This document shows, in pieces, positions 14,411 through 22,261 of a DNA stretch of 59,715 nucleotides. Origin of the DNA: an uncultured Bacteroidia bacterium (lineage in GTDB: Bacteria; Bacteroidota; Bacteroidia; Bacteroidales; UBA932); NCBI GenBank assembly GCA_902784435.1, contig CACZUR010000013.1:1-59715 (forward strand), read 5' to 3'. The notes below the pieces were generated by a model. The model was not told the origin of the DNA. It ran no database searches and worked only from the letters and a program-made list of their open reading frames with translations. The position numbers were made by a program, and so were the translations under genes. Every line of letters begins with the position of its first letter. Within the stretch, counting starts at the first letter, position 1.

Positions 14411-14418
14411 TATTTTTG
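14411..14418 (+). promoter_or_regulatory. -7 promoter box of the BaiN-like gene
   Basis: TATTTTTG, 16 nt before the ATG at 14435, lies between the divergent tRNA and the flavoprotein gene. Confidence 0.5.
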
Positions 14419-14434
14419 CAACAAATTCTGAATT

Positions 14435-15937
14435 ATGAGGTCTGATATTATCATTATCGGGGGTGGAGCCGCAGGGCTCGTGGCGGCCGTAGGCGCCGCC
14501 CAGGTGCTGGCAAAAAGTGAACAGGGCGGTACGGTTACCGTTTTGGAAAAGATGCCCAAAGCGGGCCGAAAGGTCATGATTACCGGCAAGGGCCGGTGCA
14601 ATTTCACCAACGTCAAGGACTGGGGAGACTTCAGCGCCCACATCCGCACAGACCAGAATTTCGTGAGCCCGGCCTGGCACAACCTAACCCCGGAGGGGGT
14701 GATAGACCTGCTCCGGCAAAGCGGACTGCGTTCCGTGGTAGAACGCGGAGACCGGGCCTTTCCGGAAAGCCACATGGCCGGCGACGTAGTGGACACCCTG
14801 CTCAGGGCCTGCACCCTCGCCGGTGTGAAAGTGGTGACGGACTGCGAAGTCAAGACCATCGACACAACCCCCCGTGGCTTTAGCCTGGACTGCGTGCAGA
14901 CCACCCGCAAACAGGTGCGTATCCCCGTGGAGGATCCCCGCAAGCTCCGGCCGGGAAAACCCGCCCCCACCCGGGAAGAAATCACCATCGAACCGGTGGA
15001 ATACAACTGCCGCAAGCTCATCATCGCCACTGGCGGCCTGTCCTATCCCGGCACCGGCAGCACCGGCGACGGCTATATGTGGGCCGAGGAACTGGGCCAC
15101 AGCGTAGAAAGCTGCTACCCTTCCCTCACCGCCCTGGTTCCGGCCGGCTACAAGGAGGCTACACCTCTGTCCGGAGAAATCCGGCAGGCTTTCCGCGGCC
15201 GCACCGTATACGGAAAAACCAAGGAACGCAAGATTGCCCCGCTGCCGCAGTGGTATCCCCATTTTGAAAAACACATCGAGCGCGTGATGCCCCTGACAGA
15301 CCTGGGCGAACTGTTTAACGGCAACAATCTGGACAACGTACAGTTAACCCTGAGCGTGAACGGCCAGCAGGTACAGCAGGAGTTCGGCGACATAGAATTT
15401 ACGGACGGCGGTCTGGAAGGTCCCCTGGGCTTCATGGTCAGCCGCCGGGCCGTCAAGGCCCTGAACGACGGCCAGAAAGTGATGGTGTCCCTGGACCTGA
15501 AACCGGCCGTGGAACTGGAAAAACTGGATGCCGATGTACACGCCAAATGGGAGGAGATTATCCACGATGAGCGTTCCAAGGGCCAGAGTTTCCAGCGCCT
15601 GTTCCGCATCATGCTGGGTAAATTCATTCCCTGGAACATCACCCTGGCCTTCCTGAAGACCAACCCGAAAGTGAGTGTAGATACTCTGGCCGCCACCTTG
15701 AAGGACTGGCGTCTGGACATCGCCGGTTTCGTGGGCTTCGAGCGCTGCGTCATCACCGCCGGCGGCATCTCCACCGCCGAAATCACCGCCAAAACCCTGG
15801 AATCCAAGAAACAGCCCGGCCTGTACTTTGCCGGTGAAGTGCTGGATATGGATGCCGACACCGGCGGTTACAATCTGCAACTGGCCTTCTGCACCGGCTA
15901 CATGGCCGGTGAATCGGCCGCCAAGGCCCTGGCCTAA
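14435..15937 (+). CDS. BaiN/HI0933-family flavoprotein
   Basis: 500 residues. The FAD-binding motif IIIGGGAAGLVAAVGAA starts at residue 5, followed by the family hallmark EKMPKAGRKVMITGKGRCNFTN (about 31-52). LIIATGGLSYPGTGSTGDGY (near 190), VITAGGISTAEIT and the C-terminal YFAGEVLDMDADTGGYNLQLAF complete the HI0933 fold. Members are NAD(P)H-dependent oxidoreductases of uncertain physiological substrate; BaiN itself has been linked to bile-acid dehydroxylation in clostridia, but that role cannot be transferred by family membership alone. It has its own promoter and converges on queE, separated by no more than a few bases. Confidence 0.88.
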   Translation: MRSDIIIIGGGAAGLVAAVGAAQVLAKSEQGGTVTVLEKMPKAGRKVMITGKGRCNFTNVKDWGDFSAHIRTDQNFVSPAWHNLTPEGVIDLLRQSGLRSVVERGDRAFPESHMAGDVVDTLLRACTLAGVKVVTDCEVKTIDTTPRGFSLDCVQTTRKQVRIPVEDPRKLRPGKPAPTREEITIEPVEYNCRKLIIATGGLSYPGTGSTGDGYMWAEELGHSVESCYPSLTALVPAGYKEATPLSGEIRQAFRGRTVYGKTKERKIAPLPQWYPHFEKHIERVMPLTDLGELFNGNNLDNVQLTLSVNGQQVQQEFGDIEFTDGGLEGPLGFMVSRRAVKALNDGQKVMVSLDLKPAVELEKLDADVHAKWEEIIHDERSKGQSFQRLFRIMLGKFIPWNITLAFLKTNPKVSVDTLAATLKDWRLDIAGFVGFERCVITAGGISTAEITAKTLESKKQPGLYFAGEVLDMDADTGGYNLQLAFCTGYMAGESAAKALA

Positions 15938-16530
15938 CGGATTCCCAGCAGTTTATGGGTTTGAAGGGACAGGCGCCAGCGGGGATGCGCCTGGATATAG
16001 GCAATAGCCTGCGCCGTATTCATGTTGCCGCCCTCGTCGCAGGGCTGCAGGAAATGCCAGGTGGCCGGAAACGATTCCCAGGCCTCCGGTTCCACGCCCG
16101 GAGCCAGCACCAGTTTCACTTCCTGCGCCCGTTCCAGCACCACGGTCCCGCTGCCCTGCAAACCGGCTACCCGGTCTTTGGGGCTGAGCGTAATCCAATC
16201 TATACCAGGAGGTAACGGACGCGTTCCGTTGGTTTCCAGGTGCAAGGTGAATCCCGCTTGGTGGAGGGCCGAAACCAGGGCCTCGTCCACCTGCAGGGCC
16301 GGTTCCCCGCCGGTCAGGCATACACGCCGGCAGGCTCCGCCGGCAGAAAGAGCGGCGGCCACTATCTCATCGGCCTCCATTTCCCGAAAGGCGCCGTGGT
16401 CCGTGTCGCAGAAAGGGCACTTCAGATTGCACCCGCTCAGCCGCACGAACACCATGGGCGTTCCCGTCCAGAAGCCCTCTCCCTGAAGGGAATAGAAGAT
16501 TTCGTTTACCCGGTAAGACTTACCGTTCAT
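15934..16530 (-). CDS. queE: 7-carboxy-7-deazaguanine synthase QueE
   Basis: 198 residues, a radical SAM enzyme turning 6-carboxytetrahydropterin into 7-carboxy-7-deazaguanine. It shows NEIFYSLQGEGFWTGTP, the substrate-loop signature, then the CX3CX2C cluster motif (CNLKCPFCDTDHGAF, about 30-42) that binds the 4Fe-4S cluster, and VCLTGGEPALQVD (the GGEP motif contacting SAM). It overlaps queD by 11 nt, so the two are translated together. Its last bases overlap the convergent BaiN-like gene. Confidence 0.93.
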   Translation of the reverse strand: MNGKSYRVNEIFYSLQGEGFWTGTPMVFVRLSGCNLKCPFCDTDHGAFREMEADEIVAAALSAGGACRRVCLTGGEPALQVDEALVSALHQAGFTLHLETNGTRPLPPGIDWITLSPKDRVAGLQGSGTVVLERAQEVKLVLAPGVEPEAWESFPATWHFLQPCDEGGNMNTAQAIAYIQAHPRWRLSLQTHKLLGIR

Positions 16531-16849
16531 ACGCCGCCATGTTCATTTCGCTTTCCCAAACCTCTACTTTGTAGGCATTCTCCACGTGGTCGCAGATCCA
16601 GCGGGCAATGTTTTCGGCGGTGGGATTGAAATCGAAGACCTCGTTCAGGTTCTTGTGGTCCAGGGCAGAGCTGATGTCCTTCTTGATGTGGGTGAAATCC
16701 GTGACCATGCCGTCGGCATTCAGGGTTTCGCTCCTGCAGTAGATTTTCACTATCCAGTTGTGCCCGTGCAGGGCCTCGCACTTGCTCTCGTACGAGAGGT
16801 TCAGGGCGTGGGCCGACGAGATTTCCAGGCGTTTACAGACGTAGTACAT
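16520..16849 (-). CDS. queD: 6-carboxy-5,6,7,8-tetrahydropterin synthase QueD
   Basis: 109 residues, a complete small T-fold enzyme. Zinc-binding histidines are visible in SSAHAL and LHGHNW, and the TDFTHIKKDI and LDHKNLNE motifs are typical. It makes 6-carboxytetrahydropterin from dihydroneopterin triphosphate, feeding QueE and then QueC. A TATCTTTG box lies 20 nt upstream, near the end of the preceding gene, giving the queD-queE pair its own promoter. Confidence 0.93.
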   Translation of the reverse strand: MYYVCKRLEISSAHALNLSYESKCEALHGHNWIVKIYCRSETLNADGMVTDFTHIKKDISSALDHKNLNEVFDFNPTAENIARWICDHVENAYKVEVWESEMNMAAYER

Positions 16850-16869
16850 GACTGATGCTTTTTGGATGG

Positions 16870-16877
16870 CAAAGATA
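16870..16877 (-). promoter_or_regulatory. -7 promoter box of queD-queE
   Basis: The minus strand reads TATCTTTG, 20 nt before the queD ATG. Confidence 0.6.
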
Positions 16878-16882
16878 ATAAA

Positions 16883-17677
16883 TTATTGCAATTCCACCTG
16901 GCGTTTCCGGACGGCGTTTTTCAGGGCCGATGCCGCCCGCACCTTGCGGATGGTGCCCTCGGAGGCGCGGAACAGGTTCATCTGCTCTTTCATCTGGTCC
17001 GGAGTGTACAGCGGATACAGTTTGGCGATTTCCCGCGCAAAGAGGTCCAGCCGGTCTCCCACGCCAATGGGATAATTGTCCTCGCCGTAGTAGTATTCTG
17101 TCCAGCGGAGTACTTCCAGGCGGTCCAGGAGCCGTTTTTCTACGGAAACGGGATCCTGGGAAACGGGCGGTGCAATCCACTCCAGCTTTTCCAGCCACAC
17201 ATTGTGGATGGGTTTCTCCTGGGCCGATGCCAGGATGGTGGGAATGGGATTCAGGCTGCCGTCCGGACGGAAGACGGCCCGCTCCCGGAGTTTCTCCGTG
17301 CGGAACACGAAGCTGGAAAGCGGCACGGGACGGGCCTCCACCAGGGCCCACTTGAAGAACCTGGCCGCCTTCATCCGGCAGGGGAAGGCCTTTCCCGCCG
17401 ACAGGTTCACATGGAAGACATCGTAATTCTTGTGCCAGCGGGCGGCCCGGAGCACACGTCCCACGAAGTGCTTGTCCGGCACGGCGCCGGGCTCCAGGAA
17501 GCAGACCAGAGGCTCCTGGACCTCGTTGAGGCCGCCGTATACCACCTGCAGCTGGGCTTCGTACTCCGACAGCCACTCCGCTCCTTGGGGGATATACACC
17601 TTAAACTCCTTGTTTCGCTGGAAGGAGAGCGATGCCACCAGCTTTTCGTCAAATTTCTCTAACAGGACAGCTAACAT
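16883..17677 (-). CDS. unknown protein, possibly glycosyltransferase-like
   Basis: 264 residues, no signal peptide or membrane helix. The first half has the alternating pattern of a Rossmann-like or GT-A-like fold (VCFLEPGAVPDKHFVGRVLRAA, then DVFHVNLSAG), and PLSSFVFRTEKLRE recalls the acceptor-side motif of some family-2 glycosyltransferases, but no DXD motif is evident. The C-terminal third is helical and basic. It starts 3 nt before the MATE stop ends its spacer, so it is probably cotranscribed with the exporter. The assignment is tentative; a specific enzyme cannot be named. Confidence 0.5.
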   Translation of the reverse strand: MLAVLLEKFDEKLVASLSFQRNKEFKVYIPQGAEWLSEYEAQLQVVYGGLNEVQEPLVCFLEPGAVPDKHFVGRVLRAARWHKNYDVFHVNLSAGKAFPCRMKAARFFKWALVEARPVPLSSFVFRTEKLRERAVFRPDGSLNPIPTILASAQEKPIHNVWLEKLEWIAPPVSQDPVSVEKRLLDRLEVLRWTEYYYGEDNYPIGVGDRLDLFAREIAKLYPLYTPDQMKEQMNLFRASEGTIRKVRAASALKNAVRKRQVELQ

Positions 17678-17680
17678 ATC

Positions 17681-19048
17681 TTATGCACGTTTTAACCAGG
17701 TTTTTCTGCCCAGGCGCAGCAGGAAGATGAAGCCGCGGAAGCTCAGTTCCACCGCCATGCAGATCCAGAAGCCCACCAGGCCGAACTTCCGGGTGAGGAA
17801 GATGGCCGGGAGGATGCGCACCAGCCACATGGAGCCGAAATTCATGATGCTGGGCCAGCGGGTGTCTCCGGCGCCCACGAAAGCGCCATAGGCCACGATG
17901 GAGGCGGCATAACCCACCTCTGCGAAGGCCTCGATCCGGAGCACGCGGGCTCCCAGGCCGATGACTTCCGCGTCCGGGGACAGCCAGCCCATCATCACGG
18001 GCGCAAAAATATACATCAGGATGGCCAGGAAGCCCATGATGCCCATTCCCAGGCCGGTAGTAATCCAGGCCAGGCGGTTGGCCAGGGGCTTGCGGCCGGC
18101 GCCGATGGACTGCCCCACCAGGGTGGTGGAAGCATCCGCAATGCCATAGCCGGGCATATAGCAGAAACTCTCTGCGGTGATGGCGAAGGAGTTGGCGGCG
18201 ATGGCGATGGTACCCAGCGGAGCCACGATGACGGTGGCCGCGATGTAAGCCCCACGCATGAGCACGTTCTGCAGCGCCATGGGACCGCTGATATCCAGGG
18301 CCTTGAGCAAAATGGGCTTGGAAGGCGTGAAACGCCCCCTTTCCTGCGTGAGCCGGAGTTCCGGGCTGCGGAAGGCCAGGAAAGAGAACATGGCCAGGCC
18401 GGTAATGACCTCTGCCAGGCCGCTCCCCACCGCCGCGCCCACCACGCCCAGGTCCAGCACATAGATAAAGAGGTAGTTGAACGCCACGTCCATCACGCAC
18501 ATGCCGATGCTCAGAACACTGGGAACCAGCATGTTGCCGCTGGCCTGCAGCATGGCCGCACACATCCAGTCCAGGATCATGGCCGGCATGAACAGCGACA
18601 TGATCAGGAAATACTTTCCTGCATCGGGGGCGATGTCCGGCCCGCCGCCCAGCCAGTAGGGCAGACCGTGGGAAACCGCCGCCCCGCACAGGCCCAGGAA
18701 AGTGCTGAATGCCAGCCCGCAGAACAGGCCCTGCCGCAGTACTTCCCGGGCGCCCCGGAAGTCGTTGGCGCCGATGCAGTGTGCCACCTGCACGGAAAAA
18801 CCGCTGCTGCAGGCCATCCCGAAGCCGCCCAGCAGCCACAGGCAGGTGGACACCAGGCCGATGGAAGCCCCGGCCGCCGCGCCCAGATGCCCCACCATGG
18901 ACGTGTCTATGTACTGCATCATGACGGAAGACAGCTGGGCCAGGATGGCCGGGTAGCTGAGCATCAGGCACAGCTTTATCTGCTGTCCCGTAGTCAGGGT
19001 GCCTCCGTTCCGGATGCTGCCCAGCAATATGTCCTTGGTTCCGGCCAT
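17681..19048 (-). CDS. MATE-family multidrug/Na+ efflux transporter
   Basis: 455 residues from the ATG at 19048 (MAGTKDILLGSIRNGGTL). About twelve hydrophobic helices form two homologous halves, with MATE-like stretches such as LSYPAILAQLSSVMMQYIDTSMVG in TM1 and DISGPMALQNVLMRGAYIAA at the start of the second half. MATE transporters export drugs or metabolites in exchange for Na+ or H+. Its reading frame continues open upstream through the antisense of recQ, but that is a shadow; the promoter box is only 6 nt before this ATG. Substrate unknown. Confidence 0.9.
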   Translation of the reverse strand: MAGTKDILLGSIRNGGTLTTGQQIKLCLMLSYPAILAQLSSVMMQYIDTSMVGHLGAAAGASIGLVSTCLWLLGGFGMACSSGFSVQVAHCIGANDFRGAREVLRQGLFCGLAFSTFLGLCGAAVSHGLPYWLGGGPDIAPDAGKYFLIMSLFMPAMILDWMCAAMLQASGNMLVPSVLSIGMCVMDVAFNYLFIYVLDLGVVGAAVGSGLAEVITGLAMFSFLAFRSPELRLTQERGRFTPSKPILLKALDISGPMALQNVLMRGAYIAATVIVAPLGTIAIAANSFAITAESFCYMPGYGIADASTTLVGQSIGAGRKPLANRLAWITTGLGMGIMGFLAILMYIFAPVMMGWLSPDAEVIGLGARVLRIEAFAEVGYAASIVAYGAFVGAGDTRWPSIMNFGSMWLVRILPAIFLTRKFGLVGFWICMAVELSFRGFIFLLRLGRKTWLKRA

Positions 19049-19054
19049 ATTGTG

Positions 19055-19062
19055 CAAAGATA
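19055..19062 (-). promoter_or_regulatory. -7 promoter box of the MATE gene
   Basis: The minus strand reads TATCTTTG, ending 6 nt before the ATG. This implies a leaderless or nearly leaderless mRNA. Confidence 0.6.
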
Positions 19063-19118
19063 CGCAAAAAAACGCTGTTCTCCCCCACATTCCTTGACGG
19101 AAAATGAAAAAGAATTCG

Positions 19119-19126
19119 TATTTTTG
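19119..19126 (+). promoter_or_regulatory. -7 promoter box of ybaK
   Basis: TATTTTTG ends 3 nt before the ATG at 19130. TTG at 19094-19096 is a possible -33 element 22 nt upstream. Confidence 0.5.
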
Positions 19127-19129
19127 GCC

Positions 19130-19600
19130 ATGCAAGTTGCGAAGACAAACGCAGCGCGGCTGCTGGACGCCGCCTCCATCCCCTACAGCCTGGTTCCCTA
19201 CCAGGTGGACGAGGAGCATCTGGAGGCGTCGCACGTGGCCGCCCAGCTGGGAGAAGACCTGGACCGGGTATTCAAGACCCTGGTCCTGCGCGGGGACAGG
19301 AACGGTCTGTTCGTGTGCGTGGTCCCCGGCTCCATGGAAGTGGACCTGAAAGTGGCGGCCCGCATCAGCGGCAACAAGAGCTGCGCCATGATCCACGTGA
19401 AGGAGCTGCTGCCGCTCACCGGCTATATCCGCGGCGGGTGCAGCCCCATCGGCATGAAGAAACCCTTTCCCACCTTCATCCACGAAAGCGCCCTGCTGTG
19501 GGACAGCATCTACGTGAGCGCCGGCGTGCGCGGCCTGCAGATTTGCATCGCACCCCAGGCCCTGATCGATTTCGTGGGGGCGGGCCTGTATCCGCTGTAA
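19130..19600 (+). CDS. ybaK: YbaK/EbsC-type Cys-tRNA(Pro) deacylase
   Basis: 156 residues, the usual size of a single-domain YbaK/ProX editing protein. It begins MQVAKTNAARLLDAASIPYSL and contains VFKTLVLRGDR (the conserved Lys-Thr-Leu), a central VVPGSMEVDLKVAARISGNKSC and GYIRGGCSPIGMKKPFPTFI, typical of the active-site region. YbaK clears cysteine mischarged on tRNA-Pro. The ATG at 19130 matches the family N-terminus, although a promoter box sits just 3 nt upstream. recQ follows 3 nt after its stop, so the two are probably cotranscribed. Confidence 0.88.
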   Translation: MQVAKTNAARLLDAASIPYSLVPYQVDEEHLEASHVAAQLGEDLDRVFKTLVLRGDRNGLFVCVVPGSMEVDLKVAARISGNKSCAMIHVKELLPLTGYIRGGCSPIGMKKPFPTFIHESALLWDSIYVSAGVRGLQICIAPQALIDFVGAGLYPL

Positions 19601-19603
19601 GAC

Positions 19604-21469
19604 ATGACACCGCAGGAAGTACTGAAGACATATTGGGGCTATGACAGCTTCCGTCCCATGCAGGAGCGCATCATCCAAAGTGCGCTGGAGGGCCGTGACG
19701 TCCTGGCCATCCTGCCCACGGGCGGCGGCAAGTCCGTCTGTTTCCAGGTGCCCGCCCTGATGAAGGACGGCATTGCCCTGGTCATCACCCCGCTCATCGC
19801 CCTCATGAAAGACCAGGTGCAGAACCTGCAGGCAAGGGGCATCCGCGCCATGGCCATCCACACCGGCATGGGCCGGCGGGAAGTGGACCTGGCCCTGAAC
19901 AATGCCGCCTACGGAGACTATAAGTTTCTGTATTTGAGTCCGGAACGGCTTCAAACCCAGTTGTTCCAGTCCTACCTGAGCGTCCTCAACGTGTCCTATA
20001 TCGTGGTGGACGAGGCCCACTGCATTTCCCAGTGGGGCTACGACTTCCGTCCCAGCTATCTGGAAATCGGGCAGCTGAGAAAACGTCTGGACGCACCCGT
20101 GTTGGCCCTCACCGCCACGGCCACCCCGCTGGTGGCCCGGGACATCATGGAACGGCTGGCGTTCCGGGAGCCCAACGTGCTGCAGTCCGGGTTCGAGCGG
20201 CCCAACCTGAGTTACATCGTACGCAAGGCCCAGGACAAACTGGGCCAGATCAAAGCCGTCTGCGACGGCGTGCCGGGCAGCGGAATCGTGTATGTGCGCA
20301 GCCGGGCCCGGGCCCAGGAACTGTCGGAGGCGCTGAAGGCCCAGGGCGTATCGGCCTCCTTCTACCACGCCGGCTTGGGGGCGCAGACCCGCGCCGACCG
20401 CCAGGAGGACTGGAAGCAAGGCCGGAGCCGCGTCATGGTGTGCACCAACGCCTTCGGAATGGGCATCGACAAGCCCGACGTCCGTTTTGTCATCCATGCC
20501 GATGTCCCCGAAAGCCCGGAAGCCTATTTCCAGGAGGCGGGACGCGCCGGCCGCGACGGGCTTCCCTCCTACGCCGTACTCCTGTGGAACGGCACGGACC
20601 GGCAGCGCCTGAAGCAGATAGAGGAAGTCTCCTTCCCTTCCCTGGAGTTCATCGCCGACATCTACCAGAAGATGCACATCTTCTTCGAGATTCCCTATGA
20701 GGCCGGCATCGGCCGCATGCTCAAACTGGACCTGGAGGCCTTCTGCCGGCAGTTCAGGCTGCAACGCTCGCCCACCTACTATGCCATCAAGTACATCGAG
20801 CGCGAAGGGCACTGGACCCTGGCCGAGGACATGGACATCCAAACCCGCGTCCAGATAGAAGTGGACCGCCAGTCCCTGTACAGCACGGATTTGCCGGACC
20901 CGGCCATGCCCCTGGTCCTGGAAACCCTCATGCGCCTGTACACGGGCGTGTTCTCCTTCGCCACGGCCATCGACGAAGAGGCCGTGGCGCGCCGCTGCGG
21001 GGTAAGCGTCCCCATGCTGCGCCAGCTGCTGTACAACCTGAGCATCAACCACATCATCCGTTATATTCCCGCCGACCACGCCACCGTGCTCTATCTGCAT
21101 CATGGCCGGCTGGAGCCCGGGAATGTGCAGCTGAGCCCCCAGCGCTACAAGATGCTCCGGAGCACCTTCCGGGAGCGCGTCCAGACCATGCTGGACTATG
21201 TGGAGGAGGAAGACCAGTGCCGCAGCCAGTTCCTGCTGGCCTATTTCGGCCAGCGGGAAAGTGCCCTGTGCGGCAAATGCGACCTCTGCCGCAGCGGTGC
21301 TGCCAGGCCCGCCGACCTGGGGCAGCAGATACGGCAGTGGATAGAGGCCCGCGGGGGATCCTATACGCTGAAGGAACTGCGCGCCGCCTTCGGGACGGCC
21401 GACGACCATTTCCTGGAAGTGCTGCGGGAACTGATCGACCGCGGCGACGTTCCCCCGTATTCCTTATAA
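19604..21469 (+). CDS. recQ: ATP-dependent DNA helicase RecQ
   Basis: 621 residues. Superfamily 2 motifs are in order: Walker [14 protein letters not shown] (about 35-46), [15 protein letters not shown] (about 136-150), LTATATP, and motif [12 protein letters not shown] (about 309-318). The RecQ C-terminal zinc domain is present with CGKCDLC near 557-563, then a winged-helix part. It ends soon after with no HRDC domain, so it is a short RecQ form. RecQ unwinds DNA 3' to 5' in repair and recombination. It lies 3 nt downstream of ybaK. Confidence 0.93.
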   Translation: MTPQEVLKTYWGYDSFRPMQERIIQSALEGRDVLAILPTGGGKSVCFQVPALMKDGIALVITPLIALMKDQVQNLQARGIRAMAIHTGMGRREVDLALNNAAYGDYKFLYLSPERLQTQLFQSYLSVLNVSYIVVDEAHCISQWGYDFRPSYLEIGQLRKRLDAPVLALTATATPLVARDIMERLAFREPNVLQSGFERPNLSYIVRKAQDKLGQIKAVCDGVPGSGIVYVRSRARAQELSEALKAQGVSASFYHAGLGAQTRADRQEDWKQGRSRVMVCTNAFGMGIDKPDVRFVIHADVPESPEAYFQEAGRAGRDGLPSYAVLLWNGTDRQRLKQIEEVSFPSLEFIADIYQKMHIFFEIPYEAGIGRMLKLDLEAFCRQFRLQRSPTYYAIKYIEREGHWTLAEDMDIQTRVQIEVDRQSLYSTDLPDPAMPLVLETLMRLYTGVFSFATAIDEEAVARRCGVSVPMLRQLLYNLSINHIIRYIPADHATVLYLHHGRLEPGNVQLSPQRYKMLRSTFRERVQTMLDYVEEEDQCRSQFLLAYFGQRESALCGKCDLCRSGAARPADLGQQIRQWIEARGGSYTLKELRAAFGTADDHFLEVLRELIDRGDVPPYSL

Positions 21470-22261
21470 GGTAAGCAGCGGAGAAGCCACTCCGCGCCGC
21501 AGGACCCGAAGGGCGATGGCCCCGGGCCCTACGCCGGCCTCGTCCAGCGCCGCCCGGGCACTGGCATAGGCCAGTTCCGGCGTGTTGTTGTTGCCGCTCA
21601 GATGGCACAGGAAGATGTTCCTGAGGCCCGGGTGCAGGAACTGCTGGATAGCCTGGGCGCAGGCGTCGTTGGACAGGTGCCCGATCCCATGGGAGATGCG
21701 GTCCTTGAGCACCTGCGGATAGTCGCCGCCCAGGAGCATCTCCAGGTCGTAGTTGGATTCCACCACCACGGTAGTGGCCAGGGAGGCCCATTCCAGGGCC
21801 TGGGGCGTAGTATGGCCCAGGTCTGTCATCAGGACGAAGAGTTCTTCCCCGCAGCGGATGGCAAAGCCTACGCACTGGGTGGCATCGTGCGGAACCACAA
21901 AGTACTGTACGTCAAAATCTTCCGTAACGGGATTCCAGATGTCGGCCTGCAGGTCCTGCCGGCAGGGACCTATCCAGTCGCGGGTGAAAGGATGCCTGAG
22001 CAGGGCCTCGTGCAGGGTGGGTGTGGTCCAGACGGGCAGGGTGAGCCGCTTGCAGAAGGAGCCCAGGGAGCGGATGTGGTCTCCGTGGTCGTGGGTGACC
22101 AGGATGGCCGACAGGTGGTCAAAACCCAGGTGCAGGGCTTCCAGCTCTTTCTTGACCCGCCGAATGCCCACGCCGGCGTCTATCAGGATGCCGGAGCGGG
22201 GCCCCAGCAGAAGATAGCAGTTTCCGCAGCTGCCGCTGGAAAAACTCACGAAACGCATCAT
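21464..22261 (-). CDS. metallo-beta-lactamase-fold hydrolase, WalJ/YycJ-like
   Basis: 265 residues of the YycJ/WalJ group. The N-terminus ([18 protein letters not shown]) and the metal-binding motif [12 protein letters not shown] (about 59) are clear; later metal ligands appear in MTDLGHTTP and [13 protein letters not shown]. Such proteins are thought to be nucleases or phosphodiesterases linked to cell-wall or DNA metabolism. Its ATGATG overlaps the stop of the TPR gene, showing coupling. Its 3' end overlaps the convergent recQ stop by 6 nt. Confidence 0.85.
   Translation of the reverse strand: MMRFVSFSSGSCGNCYLLLGPRSGILIDAGVGIRRVKKELEALHLGFDHLSAILVTHDHGDHIRSLGSFCKRLTLPVWTTPTLHEALLRHPFTRDWIGPCRQDLQADIWNPVTEDFDVQYFVVPHDATQCVGFAIRCGEELFVLMTDLGHTTPQALEWASLATTVVVESNYDLEMLLGGDYPQVLKDRISHGIGHLSNDACAQAIQQFLHPGLRNIFLCHLSGNNNTPELAYASARAALDEAGVGPGAIALRVLRRGVASPLLTL

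Noticed and set aside
14435-15937. Bile-acid dehydroxylation gene (baiN) by name
   Set aside because: The family is broad and no other bai genes are present; only the family label is supported.
19049-21409. Very long minus-strand open frame continuing the MATE gene upstream through recQ (total 1242 codons)
   Set aside because: It is antisense to the well-supported recQ gene, has Gly/His/Gln/Val-rich shadow composition, and the MATE promoter and start lie at 19048-19062.
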